Assembly (NCBI RefSeq): GCF_030762805.1
Contig: NZ_CP129113.1
Span: forward strand, 2,370,001-2,434,000
Direction: 5' to 3'
DNA length: 64,000 bases
DNA from: Aciduricibacillus chroicocephali
GTDB lineage: Bacteria > Bacillota > Bacilli > Bacillales > Amphibacillaceae
In this document: one piece after another, positions 26,844 to 36,004 of the stretch
Position numbering within the stretch: the first letter of the stretch is position 1
How the letters are laid out: each line of letters opens with the position of its first letter
Notes under the pieces: generated by a model
Seen by the model: only the letters and a program-made list of their open reading frames with translations
Told to the model about the DNA's origin: nothing
Databases searched by the model: none
Program-made: the position numbers and the translations under genes

Positions 26844-26851
26844 GTTAATCT

Positions 26852-26983
26852 CTACATCCCCAATTCCTCATGCGGATGCAATGCATCTTCTGTACATCCA
26901 TCACACACGTCAAGAATGTCATAAGGGTGATCGGCATGCTCATAGTTCTCAATGCGGCCGCAAACCTCACATTTTCTTGCCAT
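26852..26983 (-). CDS. small zinc-ribbon-type protein (43 aa)
   Basis: The short frame starts at ATG 26983 with AAGGAGG nine bases upstream and encodes 43 residues. Two Cys pairs (CEVCG and CDGC) separated by about 22 residues suggest a zinc-binding fold, in a His- and Asp-rich context. It lies 14 bases after the DUF1641 gene and before a terminator, so it is the third gene of the formate dehydrogenase operon. No family name is offered. A role in metal or cofactor handling is only a guess from context. Confidence 0.65.
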   Translation of the reverse strand: MARKCEVCGRIENYEHADHPYDILDVCDGCTEDALHPHEELGM

Positions 26984-26997
26984 CTGAACTAGCCTCC

Positions 26998-27510
26998 TTA
27001 TTCTCTGCCGTCATGAGGGGCCTCATTTGCTGATTCATTCAAATGCTTGCCCATTCCTTCAAGGAAACGTATTAGCATTTGAATTGAGGCGTTTACGTTC
27101 GGATCCTTCATTGCCTTGTAAAATCCCCAAACGCCACCGGATTCTTTTTTACCCTGCTGCTCAGTTGCCCTCTCCAGGCCACCAGCTAACCCACCGAATA
27201 TTGGCTGCAGCTGATTCGGCTCAATGGATGCAAGCAATGCGAGGATACTAAGTCCATTTTTAATAAAATGGTGTGCACCCGGCTGATTCACTTGCCCCAT
27301 TGCAATAGAACCGATTTCATTTCTTTTGGATAGAATCGCCTTCAAGGCATCCAGAATACCCACTTCTTGCAACTCTGTTAAAATTGCCAAGCTTTCCTGA
27401 ATCGCTTTGCGATTTTCTGCAACTTGTTGAATAAGCATTTCCAGGTCCTGAATCACTTCTTCTTGTTGAACATTTGGGTCTGCTTCAATATTAGTGATCG
27501 GCTTTGCCAC
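26998..27510 (-). CDS. DUF1641 family protein (YrhD-like)
   Basis: A 170-residue protein resembling B. subtilis YrhD (DUF1641), which is encoded next to the formate dehydrogenase YrhE. It is mostly helical: EEVIQDLEMLIQQVAENRKAI, then ALKAILSKRNEIGSIAMGQ and GVWGFYKAMKDPNVNASIQMLIRFLEGMGK. The start is GTG 27510, with GGGAGGAG seven bases upstream; the gene overlaps the end of the formate dehydrogenase gene by 20 bases. DUF1641 proteins probably help formate dehydrogenase assembly or electron transfer, but this is not settled. Confidence 0.82.
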   Translation of the reverse strand: MAKPITNIEADPNVQQEEVIQDLEMLIQQVAENRKAIQESLAILTELQEVGILDALKAILSKRNEIGSIAMGQVNQPGAHHFIKNGLSILALLASIEPNQLQPIFGGLAGGLERATEQQGKKESGGVWGFYKAMKDPNVNASIQMLIRFLEGMGKHLNESANEAPHDGRE

Positions 27511-30475
27511 GAATGATCTCCTCCCTCGCAACAGTATCCGGTACTGGCTCGAAGTCCGGTCGGTTCCACTTCTTGATGACTTCTACGCCGATATGCGGCT
27601 GTGGGTTGCCGAACCTGAAGTTATGTTTCGGCATCGGTGATTCACCCGTTCGCTCCAACACTTGCATCTTCACTTGAGCTTCCTTGTAGTTCGGTGTATG
27701 CGTATCTTTGTCGTAGTAGCTGCTTGTCAGCCTGTTCACAGCCTCTTCGTCGTCTCTAGTATTCATCGGCAAATACAATTCCTTGCCTTTGACCCTGTCG
27801 GTAACAAGTACACGGATTTTTACCTTCCCATATGGAGAAACAAGTCGGACGAGTGCTCCGGTCTCGATACCGCGCTCTTCGGCAAGTTCATGGGAAACTT
27901 CAAGCCATGGCCCCGGCAGCATATGGTGAATCCCTGCGGAACGGTCTGTCATATTCCCTTCATGGAATTGCTCGAGTGAACGTCCATTATTTAGATGTAA
28001 ATCATACTCCGCACCAAAATGATGTGGCTCAGTCCAGTCGACAGGAAATAGTCGTGCCTTGCCATCGGGGAACTTGAACCTCTCCTTGTAAAGGATCGGT
28101 GTACCTTCACCATTTTCCTGCACGGGCCAAATCTGACTATTCCAGCCTTCCAACCGCTCGTAGCTAACACCAGCAAATGCAGGTGCAAGACTTGCGACTT
28201 CATCCATAATTTCAGATGGATGTTCATACTTCCAATCCGCTCCGAGTTCATTCGCCAAGTCCCGAATGATTTCCCAATCCGATTTCGAGTCTCCCAGCGG
28301 TTCGAATACCTTATGGAAACGTTGGATGCGCCGTTCTGTATTTGTAAACGTACCATCCTTCTCAAGACTTGGCGCTGCCGGCAGAACAACATCTGCAAAC
28401 TGGGCTGTTCTTGAGAAGAAAATATCTTGTACAACGAAGAAATCAAGTTTCTCAAAAGACTCTTGAACGAAATTGATATTGGAATCTACGAGTGCCATTT
28501 CCTCGCCAAATAAATACATCCCTTTTACATTTCCGTCTTGAATGGCATCGACAATCTGGTGATTGTTTAAGCCAGGTACTTTCGGCAGATCCGTCTGCCA
28601 AGCCTTTTCATATCGGGCACGCACCGCATCATCTTCTACAGGTTCATAGCCCGGAAGCCAGTTCGGCATTGTGCCCATGTCACTTGCACCCTGAACATTG
28701 TTATGACCACGGAGCGGATAGGCACCTGCTCCCGTCTTACCGTAATTGCCTGTAACAAGCAGCAAATTACTAATAGCTGTACTCGTATCTGTACCGCCCA
28801 TATGCTGGGTGACACCCATCGCCCAAAGGATGCATGTCCCTTTTGATTCGTGGATCATTTCAGCAATGCGGATGAGCGTTTCTTTGGAAAGTCCCGTTTT
28901 CTCTTCAGCGTATTCAAGCGTAAACTTTTCAAGAGAAGCTTTGTATTTCTCAACAAAATTAACTCGATTCTCTAGGAAGTTTTTGTCCTCCCAGCCTTGG
29001 TCGAAGATATACTTCGTCACTGCCGAGAGCCAGACAAGGTCAGAGCCCGGCTTCGGATGCAGATGCAAGTCCGCACGATCAGCGAGATCGTTTTTGCGCA
29101 AATCAGCAACGATCAATTTCTGGCCATGAAGCTTATGTGCACGTCTTACTCTCGTTGAAAGCACTGGGTGCGATTCTGCAGGATTGGCACCTACCACGAT
29201 GACGAGATCCGCACTTGCGATATCCTGAATTGTTCCCGAGTCACCACCGATTCCGACTGTCCGCATCAGGCCGGATGAAGCTGGTGTCTGACAGTAGCGC
29301 GAGCAGTTGTCGACGTTGTTCGTCTTGAAGATCGAACGGGCGAGCTTCTGGAACAGATAGTTGTCTTCATTAGAACATTTCGATGATGCGATGAAACCGA
29401 GCGCATTCGGTCCATGCTCCTCTTGGATACCTTTGAATTTGCTAGCAATGAGTGACAACGCCTCTTCCCATGTGCTTTCTTGGAAGCTATCCCCTTTGCG
29501 AATGAGCGGCTTCGTCAGGCGTTCTTCACTGTTCACAAAATCCCAGCCGAACTTCCCCTTCACACAAGTGGAAATACCATTAACCGGTGCATCCGGATCA
29601 GGCTGGACCTTGAGGATTTCTCGGTCCCTCGTCCAAACTTCAAAGCTACAGCCGACACCACAGTATGTGCAAACTGTCTTTGTCTTTTCAATCCGGTCTT
29701 TACGCATTGTAGACTCAATATTTGAGATGGCAAAAATCTCTTTATAGCCTGGTTCTACAGCTTTTGTCACATCGATCATCGGCAAGAGAATGTTATCCGG
29801 AATTCCAGTCAAGTAGCCGGCACGGCCAAGCATTGATTTCTCCATCAGAGCGTTACATGGACAAACAGATACACAGTGACCACAAGAAACACAAGATGAT
29901 TCACCGATTGGCACATCATTATCCCAAATAACACGTGGAATTTTACGCTCCCAATCAATGGAGAGAACTTCACTTACTTGGAGATCTTGACATGCCTCCA
30001 CACAAAGCCCACAAAGGATACATTGATCCGGTTCATAGCGGTAAAAAGGATGCGAGTTGTCCTGATCATATGGCTTCGGTCTGAACTCATATTTTTGATG
30101 TTCAACTTGCAAATATTCCGCTGTGTTATGCACTTCGCAGTTGCCATTGTTGTTGTCACAAACCGTACAGTAAAGTTCGTGGTTTTCCAGTATACGCGAC
30201 ATGCCTTCGAGCTGAGCCGCCTTTGCGCTGTCAGAAACAGACCGGACGACCATACCTGGTTTCGCTTTCGTCGAGCAGGAACGCTCCAGCTTGCCATTCA
30301 CCTCAACATAGCAAGTGTCACAAGTCTGGATGACACCAACCCCTAGATTCGGCTGTGACGAGCAGATGCCGGGAATATACATATCATGTTCAAGCGCAGA
30401 TTCAAGAATTGACTGGCCGGGTCTAGCTTGGATTTCTTTTTCGTTCAAAGTAAAAGTGAAAGGACTATCCGCCAT
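27491..30475 (-). CDS. formate dehydrogenase alpha subunit, molybdopterin type (YrhE-like)
   Basis: A 994-residue molybdopterin oxidoreductase. From the N-terminus: a 2Fe-2S ferredoxin domain (ICSSQPNLGV..TCDTCYVEVNGK), a NuoG-type Cys/His cluster, two 4Fe-4S motifs (CILCGLCVEACQD and CVSCGHCVSVCPCNAL), another 4Fe-4S motif (CTYCGVGCSFEVW), then the Mo-bis-MGD domains. DNCSRYCQTPASSGL aligns with the active-site region, where a Cys takes the place of the selenocysteine of E. coli FdhF. The pattern is that of B. subtilis YrhE (NAD-linked formate oxidation to CO2 is likely). AGGAGG lies upstream of the ATG. It leads a three-gene operon. Confidence 0.92.
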   Translation of the reverse strand: MADSPFTFTLNEKEIQARPGQSILESALEHDMYIPGICSSQPNLGVGVIQTCDTCYVEVNGKLERSCSTKAKPGMVVRSVSDSAKAAQLEGMSRILENHELYCTVCDNNNGNCEVHNTAEYLQVEHQKYEFRPKPYDQDNSHPFYRYEPDQCILCGLCVEACQDLQVSEVLSIDWERKIPRVIWDNDVPIGESSCVSCGHCVSVCPCNALMEKSMLGRAGYLTGIPDNILLPMIDVTKAVEPGYKEIFAISNIESTMRKDRIEKTKTVCTYCGVGCSFEVWTRDREILKVQPDPDAPVNGISTCVKGKFGWDFVNSEERLTKPLIRKGDSFQESTWEEALSLIASKFKGIQEEHGPNALGFIASSKCSNEDNYLFQKLARSIFKTNNVDNCSRYCQTPASSGLMRTVGIGGDSGTIQDIASADLVIVVGANPAESHPVLSTRVRRAHKLHGQKLIVADLRKNDLADRADLHLHPKPGSDLVWLSAVTKYIFDQGWEDKNFLENRVNFVEKYKASLEKFTLEYAEEKTGLSKETLIRIAEMIHESKGTCILWAMGVTQHMGGTDTSTAISNLLLVTGNYGKTGAGAYPLRGHNNVQGASDMGTMPNWLPGYEPVEDDAVRARYEKAWQTDLPKVPGLNNHQIVDAIQDGNVKGMYLFGEEMALVDSNINFVQESFEKLDFFVVQDIFFSRTAQFADVVLPAAPSLEKDGTFTNTERRIQRFHKVFEPLGDSKSDWEIIRDLANELGADWKYEHPSEIMDEVASLAPAFAGVSYERLEGWNSQIWPVQENGEGTPILYKERFKFPDGKARLFPVDWTEPHHFGAEYDLHLNNGRSLEQFHEGNMTDRSAGIHHMLPGPWLEVSHELAEERGIETGALVRLVSPYGKVKIRVLVTDRVKGKELYLPMNTRDDEEAVNRLTSSYYDKDTHTPNYKEAQVKMQVLERTGESPMPKHNFRFGNPQPHIGVEVIKKWNRPDFEPVPDTVAREEIIRGKADH

Positions 30476-30633
30476 GAGACATGAGGCCTCCTTGTTTATT
30501 CATACTAAGGTTCAGTATGGACAAGTTGGCGGGAGATATTACTTTTGAATACTAGCCAAGATTCAATAGAAGGAAAGTACTTAAAATGAATTATTTTTTA
30601 AGGCTAGGCTTCCCATCAAAACTCTAAATAAAA

Positions 30634-30674
30634 TAACGAAGCTTCACAAAATCAATCTTTGCGAAGCTTCGTTA
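30634..30674. terminator. probable bidirectional terminator
   Basis: A 12-bp perfect stem TAACGAAGCTTC / GAAGCTTCGTTA encloses an imperfect inner stem. It lies after the stop of the subtilisin gene (30698, minus strand). Confidence 0.6.
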
Positions 30675-30697
30675 AAACATAATAAATATAACCAACG

Positions 30698-32812
30698 TTA
30701 GTTAGCTATTCCCCTAATATTCGTTGCCCCCATTTTGTCCATCTTGCGGAAGAAGATGGAGATGTGGGAGCGATTCAACAAATCATTTCCTCCAAAGTCT
30801 TTATATTTGTCATTATATTTTCCTCTGCCGACCGTAAGCCCAGTTCGATACATCCAATCAATGATCTGTTTGTCACTGCCTTCTACACCTTGACTTGCAG
30901 CTAGCGCTTTGGCCAAGGTAATTCTTTTTACTGGCTTTTCAATCACTTTTTTGTTTGTATGACCCGGCAACATGACTTGGTTGTTCTTCAGATACGTATA
31001 GAATTTGCCGTACCAATCCTTTTCATCTGGAACGCTATCAATATTACGGTTAAAATACTGACTCATTACAGCAGCCAACTGAGCCTCCGTCAGACTCTTC
31101 TCAGGTCTAAATGTTTTATCCGGGTACCCTTTTATCAATCCTCTTCCTACAGCCCATTCTATATCTCCATAAGACCAGAATGTGCTTGGTACATCTATGA
31201 ATGTTTGTTTCGAGGCGTTTATTTCTACAACCTTCTTTTCTTCTGGTAAAGGCTGAACTTGAACAATCTTTATTGACGATTGCTTTTTTTCACCTATCGC
31301 CTGGAGATTTAAGGATTTCTCTTTAGAAATATCGCCCAATTGAATCTTGAAATAACCTTTAGCATCTGTTTTTCCCATAACGCTCATTCCATGCTCAGAT
31401 GTTACTTTAATCGTTGATTCTCTCCACGCTTCGCCCTCAACGTAATCGTCATCAGCGTGTAATTCTTCAACTCTCACAATATCAATAGGAGTATAGGCAT
31501 CCAGAGCCGCAGCAGCATCAATCATGTTCCCGCTGGCTATCATTTCTTTATTATAAAGAAGAGGTCTTCCGTTCTTCTCAATTGTATCTATTAAATCTCC
31601 TAGATTGCCTTCTGGGTAAGCCCCCATCAGAAGTGCTGCCACCCCTGTTACATGCGGTGTAGCCATCGAAGTACCACTCATATATCCATATTCAGAATTG
31701 CCAGTATGAGGTATCGTACTAAGTATTGAGTAACCTGGAGCTGCCACATCAACTGTCTTTCCATAATTAGAGAACGTTGCAATTTTTCCCTGATTGTCAA
31801 TAGCTGCCACAGAAATCATATTTGGAACGTTGTAACTTGCTGGATAAGCCGGCCATGTGTCGTTATTGGAACTTTCATTCCCAGCTGCGGCGATAAAGAG
31901 CATCCCCGAATCACGAATTGCCTGTTCCAATGCATCATCTTCAAAACCACCACGACTGACCCAACTATTATTTACAATTTGGACACCCATTTTCTTCGCA
32001 TACTGAATTGCTTTAATTGCTCCAAATGTTGTCCCTCCATCAGTGCCTATGAATTTCAGAGGAACAATTTTGACGTTAGGGGCGATTCCTGAGACGCCAA
32101 TTCCATTGCTAATACCAGCTGCGATTGTTCCCGCTACATGAGTTCCATGACCTATCTCATCATCTACGGTGCTTGCGTTATCAAAGAAATCCCAGCCGTG
32201 TACATCATCAACGAAACCATTGGCATCATCATCAATCCCAGGCCTTCCATTAGCTTCTTGCATGTTTGTGTAAATGCTGTTCTTCAAATCCGGATGGTCA
32301 ATGTCTATTCCACTGTCCAAGACTGCAACTTTCACTTCCTTCAATGACATCTTACTTGTCATATCCCATGCTTTGGAAATATTTATATCTACAGAAGCTG
32401 TTCCGCTTTTCCCTGTCATATACTGCCCAATATTACGTAATCCCCATAGCTGATTGAAGTATGGATCATTCGGCAGATTGGCTGGCGTATATCTGTAGTT
32501 AGGCTGTACGGATACAACAGCTTTGTCTTGATCGAGCTTTTTTATTGCTGTTTCCAGCTTCTCGTCTTTTCTATCAAAAGAAACAAGCGCCACATCATCC
32601 TCGGCTTTTTCTGCTTCCATATCGTATCTCTCGACAGTTTTATCTACTTGATTTCCATCTTTAAATTGGACAATCACTTCTCCTTGTACAGCTTCCTGCC
32701 CTATGTCTGTTTGATTAACCGGGGGAACTGTAACTGTCTCTGCGCTCACGCCTGTATACATAAATGGCCATGCGACCATAACAATTAATATTGAAGATGC
32801 GAGTTTCTTCAT
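30698..32812 (-). CDS. S8 subtilisin-like protease with C-terminal SLH-like domains
   Basis: A 704-residue secreted protease. It has a signal peptide (about 1-24), a propeptide-like region (about 40-105), and an S8 catalytic domain (about 140-430). The catalytic triad is seen in VAVLDSGID (Asp near 166), GHGTHVAG (His near 222) and SGTSMATPHV (Ser near 382), plus the oxyanion region AAAGNESS. A linker domain follows (about 450-530), then SLH-like repeats (about 545-695, for example FIDVPSTFWSYGDIEWAVGRGLI and GYPDKTFRPEKSLT). Wall attachment is inferred from these repeats, which look less typical than those of the S-layer proteins. The gene stands alone. Confidence 0.9.
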   Translation of the reverse strand: MKKLASSILIVMVAWPFMYTGVSAETVTVPPVNQTDIGQEAVQGEVIVQFKDGNQVDKTVERYDMEAEKAEDDVALVSFDRKDEKLETAIKKLDQDKAVVSVQPNYRYTPANLPNDPYFNQLWGLRNIGQYMTGKSGTASVDINISKAWDMTSKMSLKEVKVAVLDSGIDIDHPDLKNSIYTNMQEANGRPGIDDDANGFVDDVHGWDFFDNASTVDDEIGHGTHVAGTIAAGISNGIGVSGIAPNVKIVPLKFIGTDGGTTFGAIKAIQYAKKMGVQIVNNSWVSRGGFEDDALEQAIRDSGMLFIAAAGNESSNNDTWPAYPASYNVPNMISVAAIDNQGKIATFSNYGKTVDVAAPGYSILSTIPHTGNSEYGYMSGTSMATPHVTGVAALLMGAYPEGNLGDLIDTIEKNGRPLLYNKEMIASGNMIDAAAALDAYTPIDIVRVEELHADDDYVEGEAWRESTIKVTSEHGMSVMGKTDAKGYFKIQLGDISKEKSLNLQAIGEKKQSSIKIVQVQPLPEEKKVVEINASKQTFIDVPSTFWSYGDIEWAVGRGLIKGYPDKTFRPEKSLTEAQLAAVMSQYFNRNIDSVPDEKDWYGKFYTYLKNNQVMLPGHTNKKVIEKPVKRITLAKALAASQGVEGSDKQIIDWMYRTGLTVGRGKYNDKYKDFGGNDLLNRSHISIFFRKMDKMGATNIRGIAN

Positions 32813-32950
32813 AATATGTTTCCCTTCCTTTCAGAGCTATACTTTTTTTATCGGCCAACAAAGGGATTTTTTAAGATTAATAGAGTTATTTCTTAATAGT
32901 ATATTAGACATCCACTTTTAAGTTCATCCTCCATAAAACGACAAAAATTA

Positions 32951-32959
32951 TGATATAAT
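32951..32959 (+). promoter_or_regulatory. extended -10 promoter of the DprE1/DprE2 operon
   Basis: TGATATAAT (32951-32959) is an extended -10 element with a perfect TATAAT. Transcription would start about 28 bases before the TTG start at 32994. The -35 region is weak. Confidence 0.6.
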
Positions 32960-32993
32960 TGACTCAAATTGTTTCAAAAAGAGGAGATTCATC

Positions 32994-33863
32994 TTGCGGC
33001 GAAATTCTGTCATTATCCAACTGATCCGGCAACTGCGGCCAAAGCAATGGTCAAAGAACTTCCTTGTATTCGCCGCCTTGCTGTTTTCCTTTCAACTTAC
33101 GAATATTCAGGCTGTTCTCCTGTCTCTGTTCGGCTTTGTTGCCTTCAGTTTAACGGCAAGCAGCATATACATATTAAACGATTTTAAAGATATTGAGGCA
33201 GATCGGAATCACCCGAAAAAACGTTTTCGTCCCATGGCCTCGGGTTTACTAAACCCTACCTTGGCACTAGCTAGCGGGGTTGTTTTACTTGTTTTGGCAC
33301 TGGGTGCATCTTTTATAGTAAATAAGTTGTTTCTATTAGTTCTTCTTATCTATTTTACAACCAATGTTCTTTACAGTCTTTACTTGAAACATGTTGTAAT
33401 CATTGACATTATGCTTATAGCTTTTGGTTTTGTACTTAGAGCTATCGGCGGGGCAATCATCATCAACGTACCTTTCACACCTTGGTTCCTGCTCTGCGCG
33501 CTGCTTCTCTCGCTATTTCTGGCGATTGGAAAACGTCGCCATGAGCTGACGATACAGCTGGAGGGCAAATCACATCGCAAAGTGTTGGATGAGTATTCCT
33601 TGCCATTTTTAGATCAGCTGACGGGCATTGTCACGGCTGCTACGATTGTTTGTTATGCAGTTTTCACCTTTACAGCAGGAAGTACGGTTCACTTGATGTG
33701 GACAATTCCATTTGTTATCTATGGCATGTTCCGCTACCTTTACTTGATTCATATTCGAAATGAAGGTGGAGCTCCTGAGAAACTACTATTCTCAGACCGT
33801 CATATCTTTGTAACGGTCATTCTCTATGTACTTAGTGTAACGCTGATACTCTACTTCTTATAA
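32994..33863 (+). CDS. UbiA-family prenyltransferase, decaprenyl-phosphate phosphoribosyltransferase (DPPR synthase)-like
   Basis: A 289-residue integral membrane protein of the UbiA superfamily with about seven to nine membrane helices. In the first half it has NDFKDIEADRNHPKKRFRP, the NDxxDxxxDRxHPxKxxRP signature that distinguishes the DPPR synthase branch (mycobacterial Rv3806c) from quinone prenyltransferases. The reaction would be transfer of 5-phosphoribose from PRPP to a polyprenyl phosphate. The start is a TTG at 32994, seven bases after GAGGAG (32981-32986). It is the first gene of a six-gene operon, followed by DprE1- and DprE2-type genes, which supports the assignment. Confidence 0.85.
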   Translation: MRRNSVIIQLIRQLRPKQWSKNFLVFAALLFSFQLTNIQAVLLSLFGFVAFSLTASSIYILNDFKDIEADRNHPKKRFRPMASGLLNPTLALASGVVLLVLALGASFIVNKLFLLVLLIYFTTNVLYSLYLKHVVIIDIMLIAFGFVLRAIGGAIIINVPFTPWFLLCALLLSLFLAIGKRRHELTIQLEGKSHRKVLDEYSLPFLDQLTGIVTAATIVCYAVFTFTAGSTVHLMWTIPFVIYGMFRYLYLIHIRNEGGAPEKLLFSDRHIFVTVILYVLSVTLILYFL

Positions 33864-33884
33864 ATTGGATAGGACGTGAGAATT

Positions 33885-35240
33885 ATGGTCAAACCTGTGA
33901 AGAAAAAAATGGCCGGCTGGGGGAAGTACCCTATTGAGAGCTGCTTAGTCTATCGTCCTGAATCCACCCAGGATCTGAAGAAGATTCTAAGTAGCCAGAA
34001 GGAAAAGCAGATTGCATATGGCTTGGGACGAAGCTATGGAGATACAGCCCTAAATGAAGATGAGGGAATCTCGTTGTTCAATAAGTTTGATCATATGCTA
34101 TCTTTTGATGAAGAATCTGGCATTCTTACATGTGAGGCAGGCGTATCTCTTGAGGAAATCATCAATATTTTTCTGCCAAGAGGTTATTTCCTTCCAGTAA
34201 CTCCTGGAACAAAATATGTTACAGTCGGCGGCGCGATCGCCAATGATGTTCATGGTAAGAACCATCATTTAGATGGCTGCTTCTCAGAGTATGTGCTTGA
34301 ATTCGATCTGCTGCTCGCATCTGGAGAGACAATTAGTTGCAGCCGTGTAGAGAATACGGATGCCTTCTGGGCTACGATCGGCGGGATTGGCCTTACTGGG
34401 TTCATTACACGTGCTGCAATCCAGCTCATCCGTGTAGAAACGTCCTATATTAAAGCTACATATGAAAAAGCTGAGAATCTAGATGTCGCCTTTGAGAAGT
34501 TCGTTGAGAATGATGCCAACTTCAAATATTCCGTAGCTTGGATCGATTGCTTGAGTACAGGCAACTCACTCGGCCGCTCCGTCCTCATGCGCGGAGAACA
34601 TGCTCTGAAAGAAGAGCTTCCTGCAAAAGTTAAGGAACCTTTCAAACCGTCAAAAGGTTCCGTGTTGAAAATGCCAATCAATGCACCGTCGTTTGCATTG
34701 AATCCATTCAGCATTTCAGCATTCAACGCGCTCTATTACGCTTCATTTAAGAATGAAACGAAAATCGTCGATTCATCATCTTTCTTCCATCCGCTCGATG
34801 CGATTGACGATTGGAATAAACTATACGGTAAAAAAGGCTTTATCCAATACCAGGCCGTTTTCCCAAAATCGAATGATCCAAAATCCGGAATTCGCAAGCT
34901 TCTTGAGAGACTTACTGAGGAGAAGTGTTCTTCATTCCTTGCGGTACTTAAAAGTTCCGGCCCTGCCAATGAAGGGTTGCTCTCATTCCCAATGGAAGGC
35001 TACACCCTTGCTCTTGATATCCCAATTAAGGATGGCAGCCTATTCCCATTCCTGAGAGAGCTTGATGAAATCGTCCTTTCATATGGCGGTCGCGTTTACT
35101 TAGCCAAAGATGCAACAATTGATCCTGAAACATTTAAGAAGATGTATCCGAAATGGGAAGAGTTTAAGAAGGTCAAAAAGGAACTGGATCCAGATGGACT
35201 GTTCTCTTCATCCATGTCACGAAGAATCGGCTTAACATAA
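33885..35240 (+). CDS. DprE1-like FAD-dependent decaprenylphosphoryl-ribose oxidase
   Basis: A 451-residue flavoprotein of the FAD/PCMH oxidase superfamily. Comparison with mycobacterial DprE1 from memory: GLGRSYGDTALN, VTVGGAIANDVHGKNHHLDG (HGKNHH), FWATIGGIGLTG, SFFHPLDAIDDWNKLYGKKGFIQYQ, LSFPMEGYTLALDIPIKDG, and VYLAKDAT with the catalytic Lys. It oxidises the 2'-OH of polyprenylphosphoryl ribose to a keto intermediate. The position of the benzothiazinone-targeted Cys of DprE1 (Cys387) is Ala here (near residue 376). The start is ATG 33885 rather than a GTG at 33876 that abuts the ribosome site. The gene lies 21 bases after the UbiA-type gene. Confidence 0.88.
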   Translation: MVKPVKKKMAGWGKYPIESCLVYRPESTQDLKKILSSQKEKQIAYGLGRSYGDTALNEDEGISLFNKFDHMLSFDEESGILTCEAGVSLEEIINIFLPRGYFLPVTPGTKYVTVGGAIANDVHGKNHHLDGCFSEYVLEFDLLLASGETISCSRVENTDAFWATIGGIGLTGFITRAAIQLIRVETSYIKATYEKAENLDVAFEKFVENDANFKYSVAWIDCLSTGNSLGRSVLMRGEHALKEELPAKVKEPFKPSKGSVLKMPINAPSFALNPFSISAFNALYYASFKNETKIVDSSSFFHPLDAIDDWNKLYGKKGFIQYQAVFPKSNDPKSGIRKLLERLTEEKCSSFLAVLKSSGPANEGLLSFPMEGYTLALDIPIKDGSLFPFLRELDEIVLSYGGRVYLAKDATIDPETFKKMYPKWEEFKKVKKELDPDGLFSSSMSRRIGLT

Positions 35241-35263
35241 TTTAAAGACAAGAGGTGTTTGTT

Positions 35264-36004
35264 TTGGGAAAAATATTAATCCTCGGTGCCAGCTCCGATA
35301 TCGCACAAGAAACAGCGCGTGAGCTTGCTGCCAAGAAAAATAATCTTATTCTGACTGCCCGAAACATAGAAGACCTTCAGATGCTTAAGAGTGACCTGGA
35401 GATCCGCTATGGCATCGAGGTGACAACGAAGCAGTTTGATGGACTTGACTTTGATAATCATGAACAGTTCTTCAATGGAATCGTTGCTGAAGCTGGCAAC
35501 CTTAACGGCATTCTCCTCATGTATGGAGCGATGGACGATCAGAAGGAAGCGGAACAGTCCTTCTCTATTTCGAGGAATATGATCGACGTGAACTACACTT
35601 CTGCAGTATCGATTCTGAATATCGCTGCTAACTATTTTGAAAAGAAAAAGAGTGGCTTTATCTGTGCTGTCTCATCAGTAGCAGGAGATCGCGGCAGACA
35701 GAGCAACTACATATACGGCTCAACGAAGGCAGGGCTCTCTGTTTATATGGAAGGGTTGCGCAATCGCCTTCACAAGTCAGGTGTTCAGGTGTTGACAATC
35801 AAGCCAGGCATGGTTGATACGAAGATGACGTATGGGGTAGTTGACGAAGGTCCTCTTCTCGCAAGCCCATCGACTGTAGCAAAGGATATCGTAAAAGGGA
35901 TTGTGAAGCGCCGTGACGTCTTGTACACACCTTGGTTCTGGTTTGTCATCATGCTCATCATTAAGTTGATTCCTGAGAAGATTTTCAAACGGACGGATAT
36001 CTAA
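35264..36004 (+). CDS. DprE2-like short-chain dehydrogenase (keto-reductase of polyprenylphosphoryl pentose)
   Basis: A 246-residue short-chain dehydrogenase. It has the NAD(P) motif ILGASSDIAQETARELA, the NxxxA-type region and the catalytic Ser and Tyr-x-x-x-Lys in CAVSSVAGDRGRQSNYIYGSTKAG, and a hydrophobic C-terminus (WFWFVIMLIIKLIP) that suggests membrane association, as in DprE2. It would reduce the keto intermediate of DprE1 to the polyprenylphosphoryl arabinose epimer. The start is TTG 35264, six bases after AGAGGTG; the GTG at 35255 overlaps that site. It is followed directly by the next gene. Confidence 0.85.
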   Translation: MGKILILGASSDIAQETARELAAKKNNLILTARNIEDLQMLKSDLEIRYGIEVTTKQFDGLDFDNHEQFFNGIVAEAGNLNGILLMYGAMDDQKEAEQSFSISRNMIDVNYTSAVSILNIAANYFEKKKSGFICAVSSVAGDRGRQSNYIYGSTKAGLSVYMEGLRNRLHKSGVQVLTIKPGMVDTKMTYGVVDEGPLLASPSTVAKDIVKGIVKRRDVLYTPWFWFVIMLIIKLIPEKIFKRTDI

